From Puffinus mauretanicus (lineage: Eukaryota; Chordata; Aves; Procellariiformes; Procellariidae), in contig JAJKFH010002581.1 in assembly GCA_023333565.1 (NCBI GenBank), forward strand, positions 248,001-312,000: a DNA stretch of 64,000 nucleotides, in the 5' to 3' direction. Of this stretch, positions 1-13,019 are shown piece after piece. Each line of letters begins with the position of its first letter. The stretch's first letter is position 1. The notes below the pieces were generated by a model. That model worked only from the letters and a program-made list of their open reading frames with translations. It was not told the DNA's origin and did no database searches. Position numbers and translations under genes: made by a program.

Positions 1-3000
1 AAAACAATTAACACCAGACAGGATTCCAAGGGGGCAAGGACAACAAGCTTAGAAGCAATACGGGAAGAACTCATTTCCACTCATGCAAAAGTGAATAGGT
101 AATGTCAGTTAAGTACCACAAAATAGCAAGATTGGGAAGTGAGGTAGAAAGGGAGCCTTAAATAGTGAGAAAGCTATAGATTGAACTGAATGAATAAGCA
201 TCGGCATCTAGAAAGAAAAGGTATAGAAACAGAAAAATAAGGTCATTAATAGAGAAGAAAGGAAGAACAGGTGAGAGATGGCTGTATGAATCACTTCTTA
301 AAAAAAGAAAATCTTCGTTCTAAACTTACTTTTTACTACTGAAGAACATGAAAACAGACATGAAACCAAGTTCATTTTAACTTGCAAAGATGGAACTTTC
401 ACCTGTATAGCTGAAAGCAAGAGCTGATTCCTTACTTAATACTTTTGTCAAAGTTACCTTCATAAAAACTTTTTATGAATTTTTAGTGAATATCACTGGA
501 TATTCAGTTCATTAGTCACTTCACAATCACTGTTTTACCTTACAAGCTCAGTTGTTCATCAGTTTACCTCCAAAGTATAAAATGAAGTTCCACATCAATG
601 TTCACCCACCGGACAAGCATGGTTTTTTTCATGGCAAAACAGGGAGAAAAAAGTGCATTTTAACTCAGAAAAAACAGATTTTTCAAGTGTCAAAAGCATT
701 TGCCTTGCTTTTACTTTACCTAAACTATTAGAACGCACTCATTTTTGAAATACCTATAAAATTTCAAAATATATTTAAACGTTTCAGAAGACCTAGACCT
801 TCCCCAAATTCTACATTTTCTAGCCTGTATCAGCAGTTTCATTACAGATACTATATCTGAGTGCTTGCTGACATGCCACCAGGCATCTCTTCCTGTTGAC
901 AATTCTGACCTTTATTAATTCAAGTCTGTGCAATCTTCACCACTGATCTGTCAAAATTGACACCTTGTCACACTAAGATTTTGCAGGGAGCATTCTGAAA
1001 CAGTTCACAGGGCATTACATTGAATTTACCTGATACCCAGAGAGGCTTTTAGCTTTTTCTTTCATATTTCTGTGGTAGGATGGCCATACATGTTGTAATA
1101 AATAACCAAAGTAGCTCAACACTCCAAAAGATGAAGACCAATCCTAATAGGTGGACAGCCGAATTATTTTCATTTTCTTTTATAAAATAGTTTTCAAAAG
1201 CAGGTTTTGTTTTCCTGCTCAAAATGTATTCCTAATGGCAGTAATAATAAACAAAACAATACGTTTCTTAACATCTTAAAGTTGAAACAGGTACAGTTTG
1301 AGGCCCTTATTCGTAGGTTCAGCATATAAATATGCTTCACAGAAAACAAAACAACAGAACAACAGTATGACCTAACACTGGCAAGTACGTCTGCTCTTAG
1401 CATCATCACTTGGAAAAGAACCAAGATTTGGGGAAACGACTGTCTCAAATACTCCATCACGTGAGCTATTTTATAGGCAACAGTAACAACAGCCAGCTAT
1501 GAATACATTAGGGAGCTTCAAGACCCTGAAATTTTATAGGGTCTTAGCACTAATTCCTGTAATACAGCAGACAGTCGCCATTAAAATTCTTGTGCAGTTA
1601 TAACATAGGTGTGGTATCTTTAATAACCACCTAAAGCCAGCTTAACACAAAAGCCAATAACCAAGAAAATTTCTTCTGTGCATTACTGGCTTCAGTTCGT
1701 TATATGAACTAAAAAGAATTTTGTCTGGAAGTTACTGAAACTTTCTATTTCAATGGTGGTGGAGGACGTTTCATTTATCCTGTCTCTTATGTCAAAGAAG
1801 AATTCACATATTTTGCAATACTTTTAAATTGCCTGGGAATAAACATAGCATAAAAACAAAGTGATGACCCTTACTACCTTCTGTTAGTTAAAGAACTCCC
1901 ACTCGTACTCCAGAATGTCCAGTGAGCTGAATGCAACTTTTGCATTTGTAAAAGACTTGCAGGTATTAAATACATGTGTTACTAGCTTAGTCTGTGGTAT
2001 CACCCTACAGAAATGCCACCTGATTTATTCAGGAGACTTCTAGACAAGAAGCATAACCTCAATAGAACAAAAGTACTCCCACTTCAACCATTCCCTCATT
2101 AGGAGATGTTGCTGACCCAGGAAAGGACAGTTTCCTTTATGCTTTCTATTTCAAATTTCTCTTACTGCTTTTAAATTTTTTGTGTTGTTCAGAAAAGACA
2201 GCAGTATTTCTCTCTCAAAAAACGTATCTGCTCATAATGATACACTACAACTATATTCCTTGCAATAAACTGGGAATAATCGCCCCGTAACGTGTTCATT
2301 GCCATTATTGATATACCATTTCCATTAACCTTATTTAGATATAAAAGGTATCGTTTATCAGTTTCCAAAGACAAGAATCTTTTCATATTAGATAAAAAAG
2401 CAGTACTGCTTCTGCAAGAGTCCTAAAGTTTACATATCCTAAGGACAGCAGAACTGAAAGTATCTGCAGTTACCTCTTTCCTAGCATAGCCTGAACATAC
2501 CTTCCCCATAACCAATTTTCTTCTTTTATCTAAGACATATAGTTACTTTTAAATACACCTGAGTGTGGTAGCAAGGAAATGTTACGCTTTGTAGATTTTT
2601 TGGAATTTGGAAATATAGGGTTTTCGGTAATCAATACATGTAATTCTGTGTGTCGTGTTCAACTGGTGCAAACTGTTAAACTTGATTTGCTTTGAAAAGC
2701 TGTGCTTGCAGTGATAAAGCACAAAATTGTTTCTCAGATGAAATGGAAGAGAATAATAATATGTAGTATAAGATATGGATATCAGTGCAAAGATAACTTT
2801 GTTTAATTTCTCTTAATATTTCTATTGCTACAAATTCAGCAATTTTCATCTCACTGGGTAATTGCAACTTTTCAAATAAGAACTAAGATATTTATTTTCC
2901 AGGTTTTTGCCACATTTTCCCTCTTTATGGTCTTCTTCCCCCTATCAATTTTAGTCTCTCTGGTGCAGATTTTACTTCAGCATTATATGTGATTTTATTT

Positions 3001-4654
3001 AAAGAATCAGAGAACACCCTCAAGGGAACTTGAGGTCATCTGCTCTACATGGGAGAGATCACAGAAGTTTAATACACAGGAAGAAATCAAATACACAATA
3101 CTATCTACAGCAGAGAAAAACCCATATTTCACAATGGCAACAACAGGACCAGTTGTGTATTTTTTTGAAGCGTGTGGAGAAACATACCACGTAATCTCTT
3201 ACACAATACCAAACTCCTTAAAATAATTATGGAAGATGATCAGTTAAGACAGAAGATATCTTCAAGATAAGCAGACCAAGAGTCTTCCTTCATTCCACAA
3301 CTATAAAAGAAATGAGACCTCCCTAAAACTATGCATTACATAGTCACAGGGTATAATATTTTTCTCTCTGGAATAAGAAAGTGAGGTTTCTAACCCTGGG
3401 ATGTGAAATTCTAGCCCCAACACAAGTGACAGAAGAAGTCCAATAGACTCAAAAGAAGGACAGAATTTTATGCATGCAAATTTCAAAAGATGTCTTTAAC
3501 AGGAGATAATCCTACAAACTAATTTTCATATATTGTAGGCAGCATGTCAGTTCTCCTGCTGAAAAGTGGCTTGCAGTACAGTGGGACAGAACAAATGCCT
3601 CCATCTCTTCAATGGCTCAATGGAACCTAGAAAATAATCTGTCACAAGAATATATCTAATTTTAGGGAACAAAAATTAGAGGAGGTGTATAGACTGTTGT
3701 GCCTCCTTACTTCTTTTGGAATTCTTGAAGTTGACCTGATTCTCCTGTGACATCTCAAAAACCATTCAGAGGATTATCAGTGCTCTCCTGAATTTCAACA
3801 TATAATTAAAATAGAGTCTACTGCTTTTAATTCTCCGAATCTTTCATTTTGTGGAAAATGAATGAAGTATAACACAAATGGCAAATATTCTTGACTGCGT
3901 AGTATAGATGTATGGAGAGATGTTGAGCTTTTAGATTTTTACTATATCCCTGTTAAACTGAAGCACCCTTTGAAATCTCAGAACAGGGCAGAATCTGCCC
4001 TTACTTGCTAATAATTTCTGCTAGTTGGTCCTTCTTTTACACACACATTAGTTTTCAAGAACAGGCTGATCATCAGAAACAAAACACGTACATACCTCTC
4101 TCCGTCTGGATGATACTGCTGAACATGAACTACACAAGAAATTGTTTAGAACAGTATTATTTGTTGCATTCAAGTCTCTTATGGTGCTTGCTCTTATATT
4201 GTAAGTCTTGTACAGTGTGCAATAACCTCTGAAATATGAAAGTATATGAACACATGGCTACTCTAGGGCAGTTCTACTTTTTATCTGCTGTAACTTCATT
4301 GAAGCTAAGCCAAGGAGGTATTTAGTTTGCTTGAGCCAAGCCAATGTAAGAGCCTGCAGCCCTTTATTGACAAGTCAATTCTCTACCTGGAACATCACAG
4401 TTATACATAGTAATTCTTCTCAGTATGAGTATACTCCCATTAATAAGAACATTTAGGGAGTTACACAGTGGCTGCAGAAACTCACAGTTTGGACTTTCTT
4501 CACTGACCTTCTAGAACTTCTCCTCAACATTCTACAGTCTTCAACATCATCTTGAGGAAAACACACCTTTTATTAAACAATAAATTCACAAATAACCTTT
4601 TTTTTTTAAAAAAAAAAAACATATTGCCTGTCTTTAAAGAGATTATGGTTTGTG
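1..4654. other. AT-rich non-coding stretch, intron-like or intergenic
   Basis: No open frame exceeds about 90 codons and none shows a recognisable domain. One short minus-strand interval, 1030-1069, has the outline of an exon: an acceptor after a pyrimidine-containing stretch, 40 open bases and a CAG|GTAAAT donor. It is unsupported otherwise. Near 3710 a strong minus-strand donor-like GTAAGG follows a good acceptor at about 3800, but all three frames between them contain stops. The stretch could be intron of a leftward gene starting at the 53 kb CpG island, or intergenic DNA; the sequence alone does not decide. Confidence 0.6.
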
Positions 4655-5010
4655 CGAGAAGGCTGGGAAAGCAAAGACGAGTCCGAATTACAGAACAGTC
4701 AGTTTCACTTCAGCCCTGGGCAAACTTCTGGAACAAATACATTAAACTGACTATTTGTAAGCACTTGGAGAATAACCATGAGATGAATAACCACCAACAT
4801 GGGTTTGTCGAGAGCAAGTCAATTGTTAGACAGATCAATCTAACTTCCTTCAGCACAAACCTGGTAGCCAAGAGAAAAGTGGGAAATGTCATATCTTTAC
4901 TTTAGTAAACCTCTTGACACTATCTAGCAAGGTTGCCTTGCACAAGCTGGAAAAACATGGGCTACGTGAAAGCAGTGTAAGAGTGGTGAAAAATCCATTG
5001 GATAACCATC
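4655..5010 (+). mobile_element. Ancient CR1-type LINE fragment (reverse-transcriptase region), plus strand
   Basis: Translated pieces match the same reverse-transcriptase blocks as the younger CR1 at 13-15 kb. From about 4686 one frame reads NYRTVSFTSALGKLLEQI and then hits a stop. Further on another frame reads QHGFVESKSIVRQINLTSF, which corresponds to the [12 protein letters not shown] block of the younger copy. The segment after 4890 still resembles the block that ends in the first catalytic aspartate region, but the reading frame is broken several times. Both ends are diffuse and no 3' terminal repeat or target-site duplication is visible. It is an old, inactive, internally truncated copy, inserted in the opposite orientation to the CR1 at 13 kb. 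Which CR1 subfamily it belongs to cannot be told by eye. Confidence 0.75.
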
Positions 5011-6209
5011 AGGCACATTTATTCATGTCCTAATAATTATGGCCTGTCTTAAATTATAGTAAAAAGATCCTGGTTAAACACTAGTAAGATGTTTCGAATC
5101 AAAAGGATAATGAAACAATTCTGAATTGCATAGCAAAGTCAAGGGGAAACATCATTAACAGAGAATGTGAAGAAGCACAGAATATTTGTTTTTCAGGTTT
5201 TTTGACATGATTGCCAAAATAGCCAATTTAAGAGAAGTGGTGAATTCACTTTCTGAATGACACGTTTACAGTATGGAACTTTCACATGCACAAATTCAGC
5301 AACTGCATTCCTTTCTCTATAAACTCATTCTGTATTTCTTCCTTGTATCAGCCTCATTTGCGCTCTCTCCCACTCCAACTTCTTCCTCAATCCTTTTTTA
5401 TATCTATAGAAAAAATTGGTGTAAGTCTTGAAAAAATTAAACTGAGATGCAAGCTGAATCCTCTAAGTGGTTATAAACTGCAGGCCCCTTTTAAAGTTAC
5501 TGCCAATTTGATGATAAAATGAAAATACACATAAAGCACCACATTTCTAAAATCACATTTTCCGATGAGAAGTAAGGAGTGTTTGCCACTTGCAAGGTAT
5601 ATTAATTAAATAAGGGAACCTCCGAATTAAACACCATAGTTTATCCTAAATCCAATAAATACAGTAATCTCAGGAGACAGGGAAACATTCCGGGAAATCT
5701 CGACCATGGATTGACTTAATTCTTATTTCTGTTATCCAAGTAAAACTCAGTCTTGGGAGTGCCAGTCAATTATCAAATTTTCTTGAAGTGTGTTCTAACA
5801 CTTGATACTAGTGGGATCGAATTGATAGCATGATGTTACACTGCATGAGAAGACTGTAAATAATCTGATTTATCCCCAAAAGTAGCATTTGGACTATATA
5901 GGAAGCAGAAAACTCTCCTCCATAAATCTTAAAAATATGGAAGGATCCACTACAAATAACAAAAAAGCCAGACAAGAATAAACTAAACATTGCTACTGAA
6001 GTCACTGGGTAAATAACCAAATCTGCTGGGAGAAAAACAACACACCTGTATCCTCAGCATTGCAGTATTATACTACATGATGTAGATTTAAAGTACATAA
6101 TCATATGTATACTATATGATTACTCACTGTCCTGAGTAATGAAAGATACAGTTAAGGGTCTCTCAGTCAGATGTACTGACACCTTCATGAACACACAGTG
6201 CATCTCTCA
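5011..6209. other. AT-rich non-coding stretch
   Basis: No recognisable gene, RNA or repeat. Open frames are short (78 codons at most) and show no domain signature. The preceding CR1 relic loses similarity to the family at about 5010. Confidence 0.6.
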
Positions 6210-6290
6210 CACACAATTTACTTTGCAGATAATTCCTCAATACTTTGGGTTAGTGACTTAACCAAGATCCAACTACAGAAAGCAAGTCTC
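6210..6290 (-). mobile_element. Probable MIR-type ancient SINE core remnant
   Basis: Read on the plus strand, this interval follows the reverse complement of the MIR core in order: an ATTT-AC...GCAGAT block, then TCCTCA, then GGGTTAGTGACTTAACCAAG, then a CA..CTACAG...AAGCAAG block. The GTGACTT..CCAAG segment is the most conserved part of MIR-like SINEs and sits at the expected distance from the flanking blocks. The element is heavily diverged and neither the tRNA-like head nor the LINE2-like tail is clearly present. MIR elements predate the amniote radiation, so a copy in a bird is expected. The assignment rests on remembered family structure; a sensitive profile search would settle it. Confidence 0.45.
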
Positions 6291-9200
6291 CTGGGCCAAA
6301 GATGACACCGAAGTACTTGCATTTGTGATGTGCCCCACACAGAATCAGGGCTGATTTCTATCAGTGAGAAAATGGCGATTAAAATCATGAGCCTCAACTC
6401 TTTTGAGCTAGGCATAAAACCACACACAATTCTATCAACTGCAGCTCATGGATCAGGAAGGAAAGTCTGAAGTTAAACACATATATTTAAACACCTTCTG
6501 TAGTTTCTAGGAAGAAACCTTTTGCTTGATAATGCTCTGTTTCTGGACAAAGAATTTGCCTAGAGAACTGATCAAAGAAATGATCTGTTGGACAAGAAGA
6601 TGAAACTGCATATCTTCTTTTGTGATATATTATTAAAAAAATATCACTGTACCATACGCTTCATGATTCTACTAAAGAGTCTAACTAATCAACCAGAGAT
6701 TGTTGTTGGGCTTTTTCCTCCCCTTTTAGAACTGAAAGGGGTGTTGGAGGGTCTTTACTACCTGCCTTTTTGTTAAATGTGGCTAGCTTTGAAGCAAGTA
6801 TCTCTGAAATGAGGCAGATGGTGTATCCTTTGAAGTACCAGCTTATTCAAAGCAGAAGCAAAAAAAGAGAAACAGCTCTATTGCAGTTACTTTATTATGC
6901 AATGCCCTTTTAGTCTCACAGGGCTGACCACAGATAATCAGAAGATGAAATCATGATTCCTCTTGCCACAGCTTTGCAAAAAAGAGAAACAGAGAGAACT
7001 ACAAGGAATTAGTTCAAGCTTCTCAATATGCAGTATGGAAGAAAAGCTTAGTTGAAATGATCCCCTATCTCACAGTGACAGTATGAATGCAATAATGATT
7101 TTTAAATCTTCAGGAACTATGCAAGTTCCTGCTTTTCAGTCTGAAGAAAGATGAATGATGGAAGCTACCTAAAGGATGAATCTAAAGAGACCAGACTCTG
7201 TGTTCTATCAGGGAGACAGTGGAACAGCAATGTCAGATATTTGACTGGTCATTATAGCCAGATCGAAAAGAAATTACCTGAATTCCACTATTTCATCATT
7301 ATAAATAAAGAAATAATCAATTACTACATTAGATGTAGTGCTGGGTGCATGCTGATAACTTCTTGCTCTTACATGATCTATCTGTAGGAATACAACAGAA
7401 AGAGTATAACATTTGAAGACTGTGAAACTATCTGATTTCTCAGTGATGTGCTTAACCAGGGTCTAGATGCTACCCAGATTTTCATTACTTAAAGCATTTG
7501 ATTAACACTTTGTTCAGAGCACCAGTGGTTCCCTCCTCAAAGTGATACTTATGTTTAAATTTGAGCTAATTGCTTTTCAGTCAGTAACTTATTTGTTCCA
7601 GGAACAAGGCCTATTTAAGCGACCCATAAGTCTGCATTGGTGGGGACAGACAAATTGTCCAGCTAGTGTTATTTAGTCTGTTTCTTCCAGGGTGTTTAAG
7701 GTAATAGTATTTCATGACTGATGCTACCGAACACTAGTGCTAAGTCAAGGAAAAATATTATTATGGAGATGTGTTCCTATTCCAAGACACTAGGAGAACA
7801 GCTCAACATGCCCGATTCATCACCTGCTGCACTCTGGAAACTTGAGGTTTAAAGACAAGTAAGAAGTCTCAGCACAGACTGCTACAACTTTACAACTATA
7901 GCAATCCTTTTGACCCCACTAAATCTCTTGCTAAAACATCTCTCTTCAATTAGATGAGACGAAACTAGCTTCTATGGCTTCCACATCCACAGTGATGCTG
8001 TCCTTAGCAGAAGCAGCTTCTTCCTGGGAAGGACAGAGAGGTTCCAAAACAGAGAAAACAGATCATTGGGAAGGAAGAGTGCTAAAAATCAGATAAACTT
8101 CAGTTACATTGGCTCATAACCCAGTGGTCTGTCACAACGGGGTCAAACTGAGTGGGGAAAAAAAGAAAAGGTGGTTTAATACTGAAACTTTGAAAATGCT
8201 GTTTGAGAAGAGAAGCTAGGTAAAGAACTAGATGCTACCTGAAAGTGCCCTTTTATGGAAGGCAGGTTCTATTGACTCTAGAAAAGCTGTTGCCCAATAT
8301 GAGCTTACAATATAAGGACCATTTCACAAAGGGAAATGGGGAGATCCCCATGGTGGAAAAAGTCTTCAAAAAGTGCAGGTTACATCTATTTTGGAAGTAA
8401 AATTACTCCCAAAGGAAATGGGAGTAATTACTCCCAAGGACTTTAAGGAAATGTCCTTGACTGAGCGCCTCCTGTTCCCCTTCCCCTGCAGCCTTTAACT
8501 CCAGTTTATAATTACAAAAGAAACCAACCTTATGCTTGCTGCTGTTATGAAAAGCTGCTCAGCACATGGATAAATTCAATTTTCTCTCTAGAAAGCCTGA
8601 ATCTCCATGCCAGGAGAAAGCTACTTTTATATTTAATTCACACAGTATTTTGGAATCTTCCTGAGAAAGACAGCAAAGTTCATTAACGTTGTTATTTTTG
8701 ATAACAGATCTGAATAATGTTTTTTGTCAAAGGCAAAACTGGTAAGAATAATAGCTACACATCTGGAGTAAATGCTTAAGTTTGCAGAATGCTGGACTAC
8801 TCAAATCCCAGCCCAAAAAAGTTAAAGTGCCACTACCATAGTATAGAATATTTGTACTGTAGAAGACTGAAAGGTAAAATGAAAAAATCCCTTCTGCTTC
8901 AAATAAGCTGATCCTGCAGCTGACTAGCAAAAACTTGCTGTTCTCATTTGAAATGCCAGAGGAGTTACAAAAGCAGGAGGGTACACGCACACAAGCAAAA
9001 CAAATGGATGGATTGTACCACATAATGATAGCAACATATCCTGCCTCTGAAAGAATGTTATTCACACATTGTGGTATCAGTTCAAACTTCTGAAATATTT
9101 TTCTACGATTCTACACTAACTGCTACATTCTGGAAAAAGATGTATTCCAGTCCTAAAATAAGCCTCAGATCATACACCACTTACAAATCTCTTTGCAGGG

Positions 9201-12200
9201 GAAAAACTCTCAGTGTTTTGAGGAAATTTCAAGGAGGAAGTTTGTTACCTCCTGAATGAAGTTTGCTGCAGATGGTAATGCTACAGACATCTTGGAATTA
9301 CTGGAATTTGCAGAAAGATTCCAAAGAATGCAGTATTTTTACAACACTGATTCCACAGAAGTCAAAGATAAATTTGGATTTAAATGAGAGCCAAATACGG
9401 TCTGAAAAAAAATTTTAAAAAAAGAGTATGGAATATTCCACTTACGAGTCTTACCAAGTTATTCTACCAAGTCAAATTAGTCCTGCCCGAAATATTTTCA
9501 AGGTCTTTTTCTAGTTCTCTTAAATAATTTAATAATAGTGCTTTCATTGCTTTCCTTTAGAAAATATGTGTAAAACCACCTGTCATTGTTATTATCTTCC
9601 TTGTACAATAAAGACTAAATTAAGAGATGTACAATAAAGATGGTAATGAAGATGTGAAATAATACCTTCTCATAATTTTCTTTTCGTGCACTCAGTGTAA
9701 CTGAGGCATACGTTGTCATTTTCAAAATCTGTAGTTTCTACCTCAGTTAACCTTTTATTTGAAAAGAAAAAAAATTATAAAAATCAGTCTGGCAAGCCTC
9801 CCAATGACAGAGAATAATTTGGGTAGCAGAAAAGCAATTCAATCTTCTGACAGTTTTTAGCATAATCAAAAACCCAGGAGAAACTACTAAGTTTGTTTTG
9901 TTCATGGTCGATTTGCCATAGCACTTCCTCTTCCCCCTCCTACCTCCCAAACTCTCTACCATCTCAACTTTTTGCTCAACAGGGAAGTGTAAGCATCATT
10001 ATGTAGCAGCTCAACTGGCTCACTGAAACAGGCAAAGTTGAAACAGGCGAAGATCATAATTCGTGCAAACAAGCTCACTTATATACGCTGCCCGCTGCGC
10101 ATAGCTTCTGTAAATAAATTGAGCTCAGATTACCACGCAGCCACCCAAGTATATTGCGTTGGTATCATAGACAGACACATTGTAAAAGTTATTTGAGCTC
10201 ATCCTCTAAGACAGACTCTCTGAACTGATACTGAGCTGATGAAATTTCACTGAAGAGAAATAGGTGTTTGCTGGGTGGAGGAGAGGGCTGATATACTAAA
10301 GGGCTGAAAGATGCCAGTGCAAGCGGATAATGTGCACAGTGCATACCAGGCTGCTTTTCAGAAAGACAGAAAGTGGGGTTCTCCTAAGGATCAGTCATCT
10401 CAGATGCTGCAATAAAAAGGAAAGACAAATGAGAGAAAATCTCTTTTGGTGACAGCAGGTTCCCATGAGCTGAAAGTGGTCCCTGCTGGCAAAAAATGTT
10501 AGCTTGGGATCCCAGCAGGAAACATTCAAGAGCTTGTAGTGGCTAAAAGCTTCTGTTTTTGTAAACAAAAAGATACTTTGCCAGCCAGATGGGGTTTTAC
10601 AAGTGCTTGCAGCTCTAATATAAAGAAATACCCTAAAAGGAGTAAACAGTGGGTAGATGTAAATACCAAAAGCTCATCTTTTTTGTCACTTAAATAATTA
10701 AACCATATCTTATTGACTAATGAAGTTATTTAAAGACATCAGAGTAACATTCCAGCCAGCATAAGCAACTGTTTTTGCCTGAAGTGACATGTTCACAGCA
10801 GTAGATTTTATTATTTCTTCGTAAAATTTATTCTGTCATTTCTGCAAGACAGTTATTTTTAGCTGACAGATAACATGGCAAAAAATACATACATGCAAAG
10901 CTTCAAATGAAATGAATAGTGACTCATCATTCTGAGACTACTCTTATAACAAGAAGAGTCAATAAAATATGGATTGGCCAATGGTGCCTTTCCTCAGCAA
11001 TAAAAATACTCAATTAGGAGTTTTCAAGTTATACGCAAAACTGGCAAAAGTAGTACAGTGTGTGTGGCTTACATATGTTAGATTGGAATTGTCTGGTAGG
11101 TAGGAAAACTACTTCCTAAAAAGTGTCATAGGGATACATTTGCATATCACCCCAAAAATAAAAGATTACTGATAGTAACTGAGCACTGATAGTCCATAAG
11201 AACACTGCACTTTACTTACCAAAATAATCAGCTAAGAAAGCTACTTTTAGCTGTGCACCTAAAGTAGGAAATTGGCCTCTATGTCTCCTAGTACTGGTAC
11301 ATACTCCACGGACAGCGAACAGGAGAGGGGAAAACGCTAGACTAATTTTCTGTCCATATAACTCATTTCTTTACTACAGTATTTCACATTTTATCATGAC
11401 CCTATAGTTATTTTATTACATTCTCTTCCTGGAAAAAGTAGAATGACTGATCCTCTGTCCAAGCTTTCATTAGGAAGCAACATTACAAAACAAGAAAAAA
11501 GAATTAATTCGAGAAAGGATGACATTCAACTTTCTACTTGACAGTCGTCTTTTATCAGGTGCTAGGCCATTTATCTTTGTATTTTCTGTAAGTTATACTC
11601 ACATTCGTTCTCACGATCTGAAGCATTCACAGTTAACATTACAAATATGTAACACAGAATTTTCTGATGCAGGTGTAACTAGAATCTCCTATATTACTGA
11701 GAATTATTATTAAGATTTATGTTTAATATCAGGAATTTTCAATTGAGTGAGAGTTGGTTTGGATTTGCATGGAAATTTACAAAGTTTGGTTTGACACACA
11801 CACCCCGCCCCCAGGTTGAAAAAAGCAGCAAATTTACATGCTTATTTTTAGTTCCTTTTTTTATAAAATAAAATTTGTTTTTCCAGCTAACCTAAGAAAT
11901 TCTAAGCTGTTTTTCTCTTCTGTCACAAAAGGCCAAAGCTGAAGCTCTAAAGGGGCCAACCCACTTTGCCATCAAATACACAAATACATTTAACATGGGC
12001 CTGGAAATACAGCTTTTATAAGTCTTTATAAGTCTTACCTTGTTTCAGATTTCTGCCATATAGGAATATTTTACTGCTTCTTAGGGTGGGTTGGTTGGTT
12101 TGGTTTTTTTAAAGGTACACAGAATTCATTCTTGCAATTTGTATGTTTACATAAATCTCAATCTTCTTTAATCAAAAAGGTTAGGTCATTAGACACAGTC

Positions 12201-12559
12201 TAGTACCCCCATTCCTGTTTCTTTAAAAAAAAAAAAAAAAATCAAGACACTCCAATCTGGTAGAGTTACCCATCAGTATAGCTCAGACTTAATTTAAAAA
12301 GCTAACTGATTCATAGAAATGAAGTAACTGAAAGAAATTTATATTCTACAAAATCCCTTGACTATAATGTAAGCACAAAGAGATACAATATGTTATCATA
12401 GCAATAAGGCATGTTTTAAAGGTCGTCTTTCCCATCTGTAAGGAAAAAAAGTGCTCTAGTTTAAGAGGATTCAAATGTCGCTAAAAACTTTTGTAATGGA
12501 AATAATTTCCTCTGTAAGGATTTAAAGTCTTTATTATTGAGACTGATGATCTAGAAATG
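6291..12559. other. AT-rich non-coding stretch with a small repeat-palindrome
   Basis: No gene is recognisable. The longest open frame (minus strand, 8727-9065, 112 codons) has no domain signature and is within chance expectation. Local structures are the direct plus inverted repeat at 8401-8440, a G/T-rich run at about 12084-12110, and a 17-base A run at 12225-12241. Strong leftward donor-like signals occur near 9456 (GTAAGA) and 12038 (AAG|GTAAGA), but neither bounds an interval that I can support as an exon. Confidence 0.6.
8401..8440. repeat. Overlapping inverted and direct repeat
   Basis: AATTACTCCC (8401-8410) is followed after nine bases by its exact reverse complement (8420-8429), giving a 10-bp stem with a 9-base loop. 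The same motif then recurs in direct orientation at 8426-8440, so AATTACTCCCAA(A)GGA appears twice with a 25-base period. The arrangement fits a small tandem duplication or template-switch event. No function is implied. Confidence 0.8.
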
Positions 12560-12715
12560 TTTTTTTTTTGGGGGGCGGGAGAGAGGGTGTGTTTTGGAGG
12601 GTGTTTTTGTGTTTTTTGTTTGGTTTGGTTGTGGGTTCTTTTTTATTGGGGGGTGGTGGTTTTTTTGTTTAGTTTGGGTGTTTGTGGTTTGTTTGGGTTT
12701 TTTTTAAACCTCTTC
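12560..12715. repeat. G/T-rich low-complexity tract
   Basis: The plus strand is almost wholly G and T over about 155 bases, with only a few A and C. It contains T runs, GGGGGG, GGTGGTGG and many GTTTG/GGTTTG units. Any open frame through it (for example 12557-12760) is a composition artefact. It abuts the 3' side of the older CR1 fragment. Similar strand-asymmetric tracts recur elsewhere in the window in the complementary A/C form. Confidence 0.85.
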
Positions 12716-12771
12716 CCACCCCTATATACAACAATGGACCCAGTGCTCAGCCTTTCCTAATAAAGTGATGT

Positions 12772-13019
12772 GCTCCAGCCCCCAATCAGGTGCTCCCAGG
12801 CCCTCTGCCAGACTTGCTCCACTATATCCATGTCTTTCACGTACTGGGCAGAGTACTCCAGATGTAGTCACAGGTCTATCTCCCTGTCCTGCTGTCTACA
12901 CTCATGCTAACACAGCCTAGAATACAGTTAGCCTTCTTTGCCACAAAGGCAGACTGTTGACTCATGTTCAACTCGTTGTCCAACAGGACACCCCCGCATG
13001 TCCGTTTCTGCAAAGATTG
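12772..13019 (-). mobile_element. Older CR1 fragment next to the younger CR1
   Basis: This interval aligns directly with part of the younger element in the same window. The plus-strand text around CCATGTCTTTC (from about 12828) parallels the copy at about 13497. The following blocks, corresponding to the region after the reverse-transcriptase core (ORF2 C-terminal part), run in parallel to about 13730 of the younger copy. Divergence is much higher here and the frame is destroyed. The right edge coincides with the 3' terminus of the younger CR1. This is what is expected if the younger copy inserted into the older one. I could not find a convincing continuation of the older copy beyond 15215, so simple adjacency of two fragments remains possible. 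Confidence 0.8.

Noticed and set aside
2480..2530. Minus-strand reading KIGYGEGMF resembling a protein-kinase glycine loop
   Set aside because: The frame is closed by stops on both sides within a few codons and no acceptor gives an open exon in that frame.
3008..3055. Possible old CR1 3' end (CACCCTCAAGGGAACTTGAGGTCATC)
   Set aside because: Only a short, loose resemblance to the CR1 tail; no flanking CR1 sequence is detectable.
3715..3800. Minus-strand interval with good acceptor and GTAAGG donor
   Set aside because: All three frames contain a stop, so it is not a coding exon; a non-coding exon is possible but unsupported.
12557..12760. Open frame rich in Phe, Gly, Val and Trp
   Set aside because: Artefact of the G/T-only tract.
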